The notes beneath the pieces were generated by a model that had not been told where the DNA came from, made no database searches, and saw only the letters and a list, made by a program, of their open reading frames with translations. A stretch of 64,000 bases of DNA from Nocardioides alcanivorans (lineage in GTDB: Bacteria; Actinomycetota; Actinomycetes; Propionibacteriales; Nocardioidaceae). The position numbers and the translations under genes were made by a program. Shown piece after piece: positions 1 to 7,408 of this stretch (positions are counted from its first letter, which is position 1; each line of letters begins with the position of its first letter). The DNA lies in NCBI RefSeq assembly GCF_021555175.1, contig NZ_JAKGRW010000026.1, positions 1 through 64,000 of the forward strand. Direction: 5' to 3'.

Positions 1-2
1 AC

Positions 3-547
3 CTGACTGCCCCCGAACCCGAAGCCGCCGCACCGGCGGCCGAGGCTCCGGCCGAGCCGGCCCCTGAGGCCCCGGAAGGCCGAAGCGCCCAAGGCCGCAC
101 CGGCAGCCGAGGTCCCCGACCTCAACGCCGGTGGCTCGCTCTTCGACATCGCGGCCTCCGAGCCCGGGCGCAGCCGCACCGGCAGCACCCGCCGAGGAGA
201 CCGCGACGGAGCCGGCCCCCGAGGCCCCGGAGGCCGAAGCGCCCGAGGCTGCGCCGAAGACCGAGGCACCTAAGGCGGCAGCGCCGGCCGCCCCGATCCC
301 CGACCTCAACGCCGGCGGTTCGCTCTTCGACATCGCGGCCCCCGAGCCCGAAGCAGCTGCACCTGCTGCCCCGGAACCGGAGGAGGCACCGGAGGCCGAG
401 ACGCCTGTCGAGGAGGTACCCGTCGAGGCACCGGCCGCGGAGGAGCCTGAGGCCGAGGAGAAGCCGGCCACCGAGTCGACCAGCGGCCCGGAGAACACCC
501 CGAAGCAGGCCGACATCAACCAGGCCAACTCGCTGTTCGACCTCTGA
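3..547 (+). CDS. C-terminal part of an Ala/Pro/Glu-rich protein with repeated SLFD motifs (two frameshifts)
   Basis: The 5' end lies outside the window. The visible part is low-complexity Ala/Pro/Glu sequence, probably disordered and acidic. It carries two copies of a 61-residue unit ending in PDLNAGGSLFDI (SLFD at about 136-147 and 320-331) and a last variant, NSLFDL, at the very C-terminus. The reading frame changes twice. An extra A near 76-77 and an extra G at 166-168 are evident by comparison with the intact second copy; removing both restores one continuous frame. I do not recognise the family. The repeated S-L-F-D could be short binding motifs at the end of a disordered tail, which is inference only. 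Confidence 0.6.
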
Positions 548-560
548 GGTCACGTTCCAC

Positions 561-613
561 CATCAGCGCCGTGCCGCGGTGTCACCTCATGACACCGCCG
601 TACGGCGCTGATG
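561..613. terminator. Long imperfect inverted repeat, probable terminator
   Basis: Outer arms of 12 nt (561-572 and 602-613) and inner arms of 8 nt around a 5-nt loop form one long hairpin just after the stop codon at 547. There is no T-run, as is usual in high-GC actinomycetes. Confidence 0.55.
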
Positions 614-714
614 CATTTCCCTCGATTGAACCCGGCTGGGGTGCCGAGATGCCGTGACATCTCGGGAGCGGACTCGTTGAGCACAGAGACGACGAGGCCC
701 GAGGAGTGCACACG

Positions 715-1095
715 ATGGAGTTGATCGGCATCGAGCTGACCGAGTTCACTCGGCGCTCCCGATCGATCCTCCTGAAGCACTGCGACCTGGCCCTCGACCG
801 GGTGCTCCTGGTGGGAGAACGCGTCGTACTCTGGGAAGCCGTCACCAGCGCCTACCACTCAGGCACCGTCGTGGACACCGACGTGGTGGGCGACGGCGAT
901 CTCCGCTACCGCCTCGAGGTCGGACTCCGACTTCCCGAAGGCATCGCGCTCGACCGGGTCACGGGCATGTCCCCCGATCCCTCTGCGCCGAGCAGTTGCG
1001 ATCTCCTGGACACCCACGAGGTCCTCGCACTGCTCAGGCAGCTCCGCTTCGAGCACGCCGAAACACGGCCGCGCGGCCTCGCTCACGACCGCTGA
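715..1095 (+). CDS. Hypothetical protein, 126 aa
   Basis: No family recognised. It is a soluble acidic protein without signal peptide or membrane segment; the central part has a beta-rich look (LDRVLLVGERVVLWEAV) and the tail is Arg-rich. A GTG at 706 is possible, but the ATG at 715 is preceded at 8 nt by GAGGAG (701-706), a good ribosome site, so I chose it. The gene stands alone after the 561-613 hairpin and converges on the gene ending at 1130. Coding reality rests on third-position GC bias and the clean ribosome site. Confidence 0.6.
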   Translation: MELIGIELTEFTRRSRSILLKHCDLALDRVLLVGERVVLWEAVTSAYHSGTVVDTDVVGDGDLRYRLEVGLRLPEGIALDRVTGMSPDPSAPSSCDLLDTHEVLALLRQLRFEHAETRPRGLAHDR

Positions 1096-1129
1096 ACACC
1101 CGGTCCGGTGAGTGCCGCGCCCGACGACG

Positions 1130-1654
1130 TCAGTCGCGGGTGTCCGGCTTGACGCGCTGCTTCAGGAACTCCTGGGTGAACTCGCGTACGTCGCGTTCCT
1201 GGCTCGAGCGCTGGGTCACCCGGATGACGCCGTCCCTCACCTTGGCCACACAGGTGACCTCAGGGCTGGTCACGCACGGGATCTGGTCGTCTGCGGCGGA
1301 ACCGTCGAGGGCCTTCTCGATGCCGGTTCCCGGCAACCACTCGACGACGACGGTGGCGCGTCCGTCGCCGCGCTGGTCGTAGTGGGTCTCGATGTCACGA
1401 TCACGGGCCTCGGGCGCCCGGTCGGGCATCGTCAGCTTCACGCCCTGGACCTTGTCGGGGAACCCGAAGCGCACCTCGTTGCCGTGCTCTGCTCCCCAAC
1501 GACTCAGCACGAAGATGACCACCAGGAACACGGCGACGCCTGCGCCCAGGTAGGCCCAGCGACGGCGTGGGTCGATGCCGGGTCCGGTGACGACGACCTC
1601 ATGGCCGATGTGCGCAGCGCGACCGTCGCGCGTGTCAGGGGCGGGTGTGCTCAC
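1130..1654 (-). CDS. Single-pass membrane protein, hypothetical, 174 aa
   Basis: A short cytoplasmic N-terminus (about 30 residues) is followed by one clear membrane segment (WAYLGAGVAVFLVVIFVLS, about 33-51) and an outside domain with two cysteines (CVTSPEVTC) that may form a disulfide. It starts at GTG and is divergent from dcd across about 100 bp. Function unknown; I recognise no catalytic motif. It could be a cell-envelope accessory protein. Confidence 0.6.
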   Translation of the reverse strand: MSTPAPDTRDGRAAHIGHEVVVTGPGIDPRRRWAYLGAGVAVFLVVIFVLSRWGAEHGNEVRFGFPDKVQGVKLTMPDRAPEARDRDIETHYDQRGDGRATVVVEWLPGTGIEKALDGSAADDQIPCVTSPEVTCVAKVRDGVIRVTQRSSQERDVREFTQEFLKQRVKPDTRD

Positions 1655-1744
1655 CGCTCAAATGTAATCGGTCGTCCCACACCACCCGCCGAGCGGTCGC
1701 CGGTCCAGCCGGCGAGCCCCTGACTGGGGTCGGTGCGACGCCGA

Positions 1745-1750
1745 TATTCT
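1745..1750 (+). promoter_or_regulatory. -10 box TATTCT of dcd, leaderless start
   Basis: TATTCT lies 6 nt before the ATG at 1757, so transcription would begin at or next to the start codon. Confidence 0.5.
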
Positions 1751-1756
1751 GCCCCA

Positions 1757-2332
1757 ATGCTGCTCTCCGACCGCGACATCCTGGCCGAGATCGAGGCCGA
1801 CCGGATCGCCATCGAGCCCTACGAGCCGGACATGGTGCAGCCTTCCAGCATCGACTTCCGCCTCGACCGCTTCTTCCGCGTCTTCGAGAACCACCGCTAT
1901 CCCCACATCGACCCCGCGGCCGACCAGTCCGACCTGACCCGTCAGGTCGAGCCGGTGGGCGACGAGCCGTTCATCCTGCACCCGGGCGAGTTCGTGCTCG
2001 GTTCGACCTACGAGCTGGTCACGCTCCCCGACGACGTCGCCGCCCGCGTCGAGGGCAAGTCGTCACTCGGCCGCCTGGGGCTCCTGACCCACGCCACCGC
2101 CGGCTTCGTCGACCCGGGCTTCAGCGGTCACGTCACGCTCGAGCTCGCCAACGTGGCCACGCTTCCGATCAAGCTCTACCCGGGCATGAAGATCGGCCAA
2201 CTGTGCTTCTTCCGACTGTCCTCTCCCGCGCTGCACCCCTACGGCTCGGCGAAGTACGGCTCGCGCTACCAGGGTCAGCGCGGACCCACCCCGTCGCGCT
2301 CCTTCCAGAATTTCCACCGAACCGAGATCTGA
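1757..2332 (+). CDS. dcd: dCTP deaminase (probably bifunctional dCTP deaminase/dUTPase)
   Basis: Deaminates dCTP for dTMP synthesis; actinobacterial homologues are known to hydrolyse the dUTP product to dUMP as well. The protein has 191 residues, the usual length. Family landmarks are MLLSDRDI at the N-terminus, [10 protein letters not shown], the [10 protein letters not shown] loop, [19 protein letters not shown] with the catalytic Glu, and a C-terminal [12 protein letters not shown] nucleotide-binding tail. The ATG at 1757 gives the canonical N-terminus; upstream in-frame codons add non-homologous residues. The stop overlaps the ATG of the next gene (TGATG). Confidence 0.96.
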   Translation: MLLSDRDILAEIEADRIAIEPYEPDMVQPSSIDFRLDRFFRVFENHRYPHIDPAADQSDLTRQVEPVGDEPFILHPGEFVLGSTYELVTLPDDVAARVEGKSSLGRLGLLTHATAGFVDPGFSGHVTLELANVATLPIKLYPGMKIGQLCFFRLSSPALHPYGSAKYGSRYQGQRGPTPSRSFQNFHRTEI

Positions 2333-3093
2333 TGTCCTACCTGCGTTACGTCGCCCTCGGCGACAGCTTCACGGAGGGCGTCGGCGACCCCGACCCAGCA
2401 CGCCCCAACGGATTGCGCGGCTGGGCCGACCGGGTCGCCGAACAGCTCGCTCGCCACGACAGTGGTTTCCGCTACGCCAACCTGGCGATCCGAGGTCGCA
2501 AGCTGCCCGCGATCCTTGCCGAGCAGATCGAACCCGCGATCGCCCTGGAGCCGGACCTCGTCACCATCTACGCCGGCGGCAACGACATGCTCCGGCCCAA
2601 GGTTGATCTCGACGCAAGCGTGGCGGCGTACGACGAAGCCCTCGGCAAGCTCGCTGGCACCGGGGCACGCCTGCTCGTCTGGACGGCGTTCGATGCCGGT
2701 GACAGCGGCGTCTTCGGTTCCCTGCGCGGCCGCTTCGCGATCTACAACGAGCTCGTCCGCGATGCCGCCGACCGGCACGGCGCGACGATCGTCGACTTCT
2801 GGCGCTTCCGCGAGTACCGCGACTGGCGCTACTGGGACGAGGACCGCCTCCACATGGGGCCGGCCGGCCACCAGCACATGGCACAGCGAGTGCTCGAGAT
2901 CCTCGGAGTCCCGCACACCATCGAGGACCCCGAGCTGCCCGAGCTCCCGGTCCGCTCCCGCCGCGAACAGTTGCGGCACAACGTGGACTGGACACGTACC
3001 TCGGCGCTCCCATGGGTGCACCGACGCCTGACCGGCCGTTCGTCTGGCGACACGATCACCCCCAAGCGGCCCACGCTGGCGCCGATCGAGTAA
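2332..3093 (+). CDS. SGNH/GDSL-type esterase or lipase, 253 aa
   Basis: A serine esterase of the SGNH superfamily. Block I is ALGDSFTEGVGD with the nucleophilic Ser near residue 12, block III is YAGGNDM, and block V is DRLHMGPAGH with the catalytic Asp and His. There is no signal peptide, so it should act in the cytoplasm; the substrate cannot be read from sequence. The 60 residues after block V are basic and poorly conserved in this family. It is translationally coupled to dcd by a TGATG overlap, and its stop codon is part of the tRNA-Gly -10 box. Confidence 0.88.
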   Translation: MSYLRYVALGDSFTEGVGDPDPARPNGLRGWADRVAEQLARHDSGFRYANLAIRGRKLPAILAEQIEPAIALEPDLVTIYAGGNDMLRPKVDLDASVAAYDEALGKLAGTGARLLVWTAFDAGDSGVFGSLRGRFAIYNELVRDAADRHGATIVDFWRFREYRDWRYWDEDRLHMGPAGHQHMAQRVLEILGVPHTIEDPELPELPVRSRREQLRHNVDWTRTSALPWVHRRLTGRSSGDTITPKRPTLAPIE

Positions 3094-3096
3094 TAT
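3091..3096 (+). promoter_or_regulatory. -10 box TAATAT of tRNA-Gly
   Basis: A near-perfect TAATAT lies 24 nt before the tRNA and overlaps the TAA stop of the upstream gene. Confidence 0.55.
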
Positions 3097-3120
3097 CGCC
3101 TCGATCACTCAGGTGGTCGT

Positions 3121-3196
<76 letters not shown>

Positions 3197-3201
3197 CGGC
3201 T

Positions 3202-3237
3202 CGATGCCCTGCTCACCGTCTCCGGCGCAGGGCATCG
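3202..3237. terminator. Hairpin terminator after tRNA-Gly
   Basis: A perfect 11-bp stem (3202-3212 with 3227-3237) and 14-nt loop lie between the tRNA and the convergent acyltransferase gene, so it could serve both. Confidence 0.6.
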
Positions 3238-3243
3238 GCCATT

Positions 3244-3903
3244 TCAGGAGCGTGACGCATAGTGCTCCCGCGGTTCCTGCCCGACCAGCTCCCCGATCGC
3301 CGCCATGAGCGCGTCCGTGACCAGTCGCGGCGCCACAGGATCCTCCGGGTCGTACGCCGCCAGGTCCATCGGCTTGCCGAACGTGACGGTCACCCGACCA
3401 CGACGCCAACCGCGCCGACCGCGTGGGTCGACCTCCGCCGTACCCGTGATGCCGACCGGCACCACAGCGGCACCGGGGACGGCCAGCGCGACACGGGCAA
3501 CGCCGGTGCGGCCCCGGTGCAGCTGCCCGTCGGGTGAGCGGGTCCCTTCGGGATAGATCGCCCAGACGTCGCCGGCCCTCAGCACCTCCTCCGCCGCGCG
3601 GAGCGAAGCCACCGCGCTCCGGCCGCCGGAACGATCGACGGGGATCTGGCCGGTGACCGAGCAGAGCCAGCGCTCCACCTTTCCGCGCAGGCCGGTCCCC
3701 GTGAAGTACTCGGCCTTGGCGATGAACCGTGGTTTCCGGGGCAGCACCAGGCACAGCACCAACGAATCGATCTCGGCACGGTGGTTGGCCGCCAGGATGA
3801 CCGGGCCACTGCGCGGGATCCGCTCGAGTCCGATCACTTCTGGGCGCGCGAACCAGCGCACGATCGGCCCCAGGACGATCCACTTGAGCAACCAGAACCA
3901 CAT
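3244..3903 (-). CDS. 1-acyl-sn-glycerol-3-phosphate acyltransferase (PlsC family)
   Basis: Transfers a second acyl chain to lysophosphatidate, or a related lyso-lipid, at the membrane. At 219 residues it has the usual size. It shows NHRAEID (the HX4D motif, about residues 40-46) and YPEGTRS (block III), with a hydrophobic first 25 residues. It is divergent from the TetR gene; operator 3919-3933 sits 16 nt before its ATG, so the regulator probably controls this gene. Actinomycetes carry several PlsC paralogues, so the exact acceptor is uncertain. Confidence 0.88.
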   Translation of the reverse strand: MWFWLLKWIVLGPIVRWFARPEVIGLERIPRSGPVILAANHRAEIDSLVLCLVLPRKPRFIAKAEYFTGTGLRGKVERWLCSVTGQIPVDRSGGRSAVASLRAAEEVLRAGDVWAIYPEGTRSPDGQLHRGRTGVARVALAVPGAAVVPVGITGTAEVDPRGRRGWRRGRVTVTFGKPMDLAAYDPEDPVAPRLVTDALMAAIGELVGQEPREHYASRS

Positions 3904-3918
3904 GTGCGCCCGCCAGCC

Positions 3919-3933
3919 GTAGACAATGTCTAC
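3919..3933. promoter_or_regulatory. TetR operator 1, perfect 15-bp palindrome
   Basis: GTAGACAATGTCTAC is a perfect palindrome in the plsC/tetR divergent region, 16 nt upstream of plsC. Confidence 0.65.
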
Positions 3934-3953
3934 TGGCAGTCTCGCGCATCGCG

Positions 3954-3968
3954 GTAGACACTGTCCAC
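3954..3968. promoter_or_regulatory. TetR operator 2, abutting the tetR start codon
   Basis: GTAGACACTGTCCAC repeats operator 1 with one changed base in the second half-site plus the central base. It ends at the base before the ATG, which would give autorepression. Confidence 0.6.
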
Positions 3969-4523
3969 ATGAGCGCCCGCGAACGCCTCGTCAGCGTCGG
4001 CACCGAGATGCTGGAGGAGCACGGGCTCGCGGGCATCTCGCTGCGATCGATTGCCAGCTCTGCGGGCGTCTCCCACGGCGCGCCGCGCCGCCACTTCCCC
4101 ACCTACCGAGCCCTCCTGGCCGCCATCGCCCGCGGCGGCATCGAGGCCCTCGACCTTGAGATCAGGCCAGCGCTCGCCGACTCCGAGCCACGCCGCGGGA
4201 TCCGACAGGCGGCCGAGGCCTATCTCGACTTCGCAGCGGCCCGCCCCGAGATGTTCGCCCTGATCACCCGCCACGACCTGCTCGAGGGCGCCGGCGGCGA
4301 ACTGCGGGAGATCACGGCCTGCTGGTTCGCGGACCTCCGCCAGGCCCTCGGCCGCGCCCGCGGGGATGCGGTCTCCGCCGAAGACTGTTTGGCACTGTGG
4401 GCGGGAGTGCACGGCTTGGCCGCCCTGACCAGCCGCCGCACCACCGAACCCGTCGGCTCACCCGACCGCGACAAGGCGCTCTCCCTGATCCTGGACGCAG
4501 GCTTTCGCCCACACCAGCCCTGA
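3969..4523 (+). CDS. TetR-family transcriptional regulator, 184 aa
   Basis: The N-terminal helix-turn-helix (about 20-50) reads GISLRSIASSAGVSHGAPRRHFPTY with the HFP/Y end typical of the family. The C-terminal helical domain resembles the TetR_C_33/WHG ligand-binding type (CLALWAGVHGLAAL). It probably represses itself and the divergent plsC through two matched palindromes in the 65-bp gap. A lipid or acyl-CoA ligand is plausible given the target, but that is inference. The gene appears leaderless, since operator 2 touches the ATG. Confidence 0.88.
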   Translation: MSARERLVSVGTEMLEEHGLAGISLRSIASSAGVSHGAPRRHFPTYRALLAAIARGGIEALDLEIRPALADSEPRRGIRQAAEAYLDFAAARPEMFALITRHDLLEGAGGELREITACWFADLRQALGRARGDAVSAEDCLALWAGVHGLAALTSRRTTEPVGSPDRDKALSLILDAGFRPHQP

Positions 4524-4586
4524 CCACCTCGCCGAAGTCGCCCGGAATCCCACCGAGGGCGCCCGCGCGACCACGACTGGGCGCGA

Positions 4587-5546
4587 TCAGGAGCGCATCG
4601 CGACGCCCTGGCGCCAGTAACCCATGAAGGCAACCTGGCTGCGATCGATCTCGAGCTCCTTGACCAGCACCCTGCGCAGCGCGGTGACCACCTTGGACTC
4701 ACCGGCGATCCAGGCATAGATGCCTGCCAGGTCGTGTCCGACGATCCGGCTCTCCACGATCTCCTCACCGGAGGACGACCACGTCGGTGTCTCCCAGAGG
4801 TCGGGATCCACCACGTCGTCGGGCACGGCGGCCAGATCGATGGCCTTGTCGTCCAGGCCGAAGTGGTCGCGTACGGCAGCAGTCAAGGGCTCACCATGCT
4901 TCTGGCCGTTGCGCGGCAACCAGATCACTTCGACACCCGGAGGCGCGATGAGGTGCAGGATGTCGGCGGTCAGCGGGACCTCGAGGAGCGCCGTACCCAC
5001 AGCATTGGCGGGCAGTTGCTCCAGGATCGCAGACACGGCGGGGACGGCGGTCTCATCGCCCACGAGCAGCAACGACCGGGCGGTGCCCGGCTGGAACTCG
5101 ATGCCGCCGAAGTCGCTGCCCAACCGCGGACCGACGAGCACGAGCTTGTCGCCCGGTCGCGCCGCAGCCGCCCAGCGCGACGCCGGACCGGATGCGCCGG
5201 GCACGAGGTGCAGTACGAAGTCGATGACCAGGCGAGTCCCCTCGCCACGGCCGATGACGCGGCGCACGGTGTAGGTGCGCATGTGGCCGCGCTCATCGTC
5301 GGAGAGCTCCGTCCAAGCGGTGTACCAGTTCTCGGCCCCGGAGCGGTCGAACTGCGCCAGTTCCCCCGATGCGTTGGGGAAGATCAGCTTCACCCGCTGA
5401 TCCCACGTCGGCCCGTCGACACCGAACTCGGCGAGCGCCGGACCGCCGAACTCGATCCGGACGAAGGTGGGCGTGAGCAGTTCGACTGCCATCACCTCGA
5501 CCTCGTCGACGATCATCGGAGGGAGCATGGTCGCGGTCTCGGTCAT
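4587..5546 (-). CDS. Siderophore-interacting protein (FAD-dependent ferric-siderophore reductase family)
   Basis: Reductive release of iron from ferric siderophores in the cytoplasm. Landmarks are the FAD-binding RTYTVRR (near residue 95), the nucleotide-binding GDETAVPAVSAIL, an IYAWIAGESKVV segment and the C-terminal family signature FMGYWRQG. The ATG at 5546 has AAGGAG 6 nt upstream; a GTG 21 nt further upstream lies before that site and is unlikely. A 19-bp iron box at 5568-5586 is just upstream, so expression should rise under iron starvation through an IdeR/DtxR repressor. It is convergent with the TetR gene. Confidence 0.92.
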   Translation of the reverse strand: MTETATMLPPMIVDEVEVMAVELLTPTFVRIEFGGPALAEFGVDGPTWDQRVKLIFPNASGELAQFDRSGAENWYTAWTELSDDERGHMRTYTVRRVIGRGEGTRLVIDFVLHLVPGASGPASRWAAAARPGDKLVLVGPRLGSDFGGIEFQPGTARSLLLVGDETAVPAVSAILEQLPANAVGTALLEVPLTADILHLIAPPGVEVIWLPRNGQKHGEPLTAAVRDHFGLDDKAIDLAAVPDDVVDPDLWETPTWSSSGEEIVESRIVGHDLAGIYAWIAGESKVVTALRRVLVKELEIDRSQVAFMGYWRQGVAMRS

Positions 5547-5567
5547 CAGGGTCTCCTTGGTAGACAC

Positions 5568-5586
5568 TTAGGCAAGGCTAACCTCT
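5568..5586 (-). promoter_or_regulatory. IdeR/DtxR iron box
   Basis: TTAGGCAAGGCTAACCTCT matches 15 of 19 positions of the IdeR consensus as I recall it (TTAGGTTAGGCTAACCTAA). It lies 22 bp before the siderophore-interacting protein start. Confidence 0.75.
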
Positions 5587-5639
5587 AATGAAACCGATGC
5601 CAACGTCCGGGGTCGCCGCAAACGGACCGGCGATCGAAC

Positions 5640-6062
5640 TCAGCCCTGGTCACCAGCGATGTTGACCATCCAGATGTGGCCGAACGGATCTGCACACTGT
5701 CCGAACCAGTCACCCCACGGCGCCTTCTCCAGGGGCACGTGCACCTCGCCACCCTCCCCGAGTCGGTCGAACCAGGCACGCAGGGTCGGCTCTTCGTCCG
5801 CAGCCCCGCTGAGCGCAATCTGGGCGACCCTGATGTCGTCTGCCGACATCGAGACGGGGGTGTCACTGCACATGAGCGTCTGCCCGTCCGGCGTCGTGAG
5901 CTGGCTGTGCATGATCCAGCCCTGTTCCTCCTCCTCGAGCCCCATCCCGCCCATGTCGGCGAAGGTCATCCTGGTCACCTCACCGCCGAAGACGGACTGG
6001 TAGAAGTCGATCGCCGCAGCGGCCTGGCCGCGAAAGCAGAGATACGGATTGAGCACGGACAT
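5640..6062 (-). CDS. VOC-family (PhnB/glyoxalase-like) protein, 140 aa
   Basis: A vicinal-oxygen-chelate fold protein of the PhnB type. It begins with NPYLCFRGQAAAAIDFYQSVFGG, carries MHSQLTT in the middle and ends with the typical WGDWFGQCADPFGHIWMVN strand. Metal-dependent isomerase or lyase activity is known for some relatives, but many PhnB-like proteins have no assigned reaction. AGGAGG lies 5 nt before the ATG. No operon partner is evident; the next gene on the same strand starts 587 bp upstream. Confidence 0.82.
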   Translation of the reverse strand: MSVLNPYLCFRGQAAAAIDFYQSVFGGEVTRMTFADMGGMGLEEEEQGWIMHSQLTTPDGQTLMCSDTPVSMSADDIRVAQIALSGAADEEPTLRAWFDRLGEGGEVHVPLEKAPWGDWFGQCADPFGHIWMVNIAGDQG

Positions 6063-6130
6063 GTTTCCTCCTGAGTTTGGTTGTTGGAAGGCAGACCGGA
6101 CTCGTCTGCTGGATTCATCGCCTCAGGTGG

Positions 6131-6649
6131 TCACGACAGCGGGATGACCAGATCGGTGCGCAGCTCCTCCACCTCGGTCTGGCTGGGATCGGTCACATAG
6201 ATCTCGATCACCCTCGTACGCCCCTGCGCCTGCGGGTGCTCACCCAACCGCTGCCAAACAGCCCCGAGCCCCTCGAAGGAACCCAGATGACTGACGACGA
6301 GCGCCGTTCCGGTCGGGAAGGTCCCCTCCATCACTCCGTCCGGAAGATCGGCAGGAACAGAAGCAGACCTGACGGGCACGAGACTCATCGCCGCCGGGCC
6401 CGCGATCGGGAAGCCGATGGTCAGCTCGAAACTGCCGCTGACCTCCCCGTCATAGATCGCGTAGCCGGGCCCGATCGGCCCGAGTCCGGAGAGCACGGCG
6501 AAACCGCCGTCGAAGAGGGCCGGCAGGTCATCGAGCGTCACGTCCGTGTGACGCATCTCGACCACCCGGACCCGGTCGTCGAGCTCCACGTCGGTCGGCA
6601 TGCGGAACGGGGTGTCGGAGAGGACGAGTGGCGGGGTTCTGGTGGTCAT
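6131..6649 (-). CDS. GyrI-like (effector-binding) domain protein, 172 aa
   Basis: Resembles the GyrI-like/SOUL small-molecule-binding fold: two similar beta-alpha units, YAIYDGEVSGSFELTIGFPI in the middle and TALVVSHLGSFEGLGAVWQRL near the end. There is no DNA-binding domain, so it could be a free-standing ligand-binding or hydrolase-type member. It lies head to head with the DUF2461 gene. The family call is by pattern recognition and is less certain than its neighbours. Confidence 0.55.
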   Translation of the reverse strand: MTTRTPPLVLSDTPFRMPTDVELDDRVRVVEMRHTDVTLDDLPALFDGGFAVLSGLGPIGPGYAIYDGEVSGSFELTIGFPIAGPAAMSLVPVRSASVPADLPDGVMEGTFPTGTALVVSHLGSFEGLGAVWQRLGEHPQAQGRTRVIEIYVTDPSQTEVEELRTDLVIPLS

Positions 6650-6747
6650 GGTCCATTGGACCTGATCCGGCCCGCCCTGTCATCGGCCACCAGGCCTTTT
6701 TCTGTCCGACGACCACGACCGGATTGCCCTCCCCGACCGCGTGTCCC

Positions 6748-6753
6748 TAGGCT
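6748..6753 (+). promoter_or_regulatory. -10 box TAGGCT, leaderless start
   Basis: TAGGCT is followed by 7 nt and the ATG at 6761. Confidence 0.55.
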
Positions 6754-6760
6754 TGTTCCC

Positions 6761-7402
6761 ATGACCTTCGAGGGCTTCACCGAGACAGCGCTGGACTTCT
6801 ACGACGACCTCGAGATCGACAACACCCGCTCCTACTGGGAGGCGCACAGGACGACGTACGCCGAGCACGTACGCGCGCCGATGACCGCACTGCTCGCGGC
6901 GGTCGAGGACGAGTTCGGCGCAGCCAAGGTCTTCCGCCCCTACCGCGACGTGCGCTTCGCGAAGGACAAGACGCCCTACAAGACCCATCAGGGCGCCTTC
7001 GTGGGTCTCGCGCCGGCAACGGGTTGGTATGTCGAGCTGTCCGCACGTGGAGTCCGCATCGGCGGGGGCTTCTACGAGGCAAGTCCCACCCGACTCGCCG
7101 CCGTACGCTCGGCCATCGACGACGAGCAGACGGGCAAGGAGCTGGAGAAGATCGTGCGCCGACTCGCCAAGGGTGATTGGGAGGTCGGCGGCAACCGCCT
7201 CAAGACCAAGCCGCGCGGGTACGACGCCCATCACCCCAGGATCGACCTGTTGCGGCACCGCTCGGTGGTGGTGACCCGCGACCTCGGCTTCGACGCGGTC
7301 ATCCATACCCCCGAACTGGTCGACGTGCTGCGCACGGGGTGGCGCGAACTGCGGCCCCTCGTCGAGTGGGTCGCCGCCCGCACCGACACCTTGGAGGGCT
7401 GA
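6761..7402 (+). CDS. DUF2461 (TIGR02453-type) protein, 213 aa
   Basis: A conserved family of unknown function. Typical stretches are DNTRSYWEAHR near the N-terminus, VFRPYRDVRFAKDKTPYKTH in the centre, and GFYEASPTRLAAVR followed by GYDAHHPRIDLLRHRS. Length matches the family. The ATG at 6761 starts the homologous region and is placed for a leaderless transcript; in-frame codons upstream are antisense to the neighbouring gene. The ABC-F gene follows after 6 nt, so the two are likely co-transcribed. Confidence 0.88.
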   Translation: MTFEGFTETALDFYDDLEIDNTRSYWEAHRTTYAEHVRAPMTALLAAVEDEFGAAKVFRPYRDVRFAKDKTPYKTHQGAFVGLAPATGWYVELSARGVRIGGGFYEASPTRLAAVRSAIDDEQTGKELEKIVRRLAKGDWEVGGNRLKTKPRGYDAHHPRIDLLRHRSVVVTRDLGFDAVIHTPELVDVLRTGWRELRPLVEWVAARTDTLEG

Positions 7403-7408
7403 AACCCC

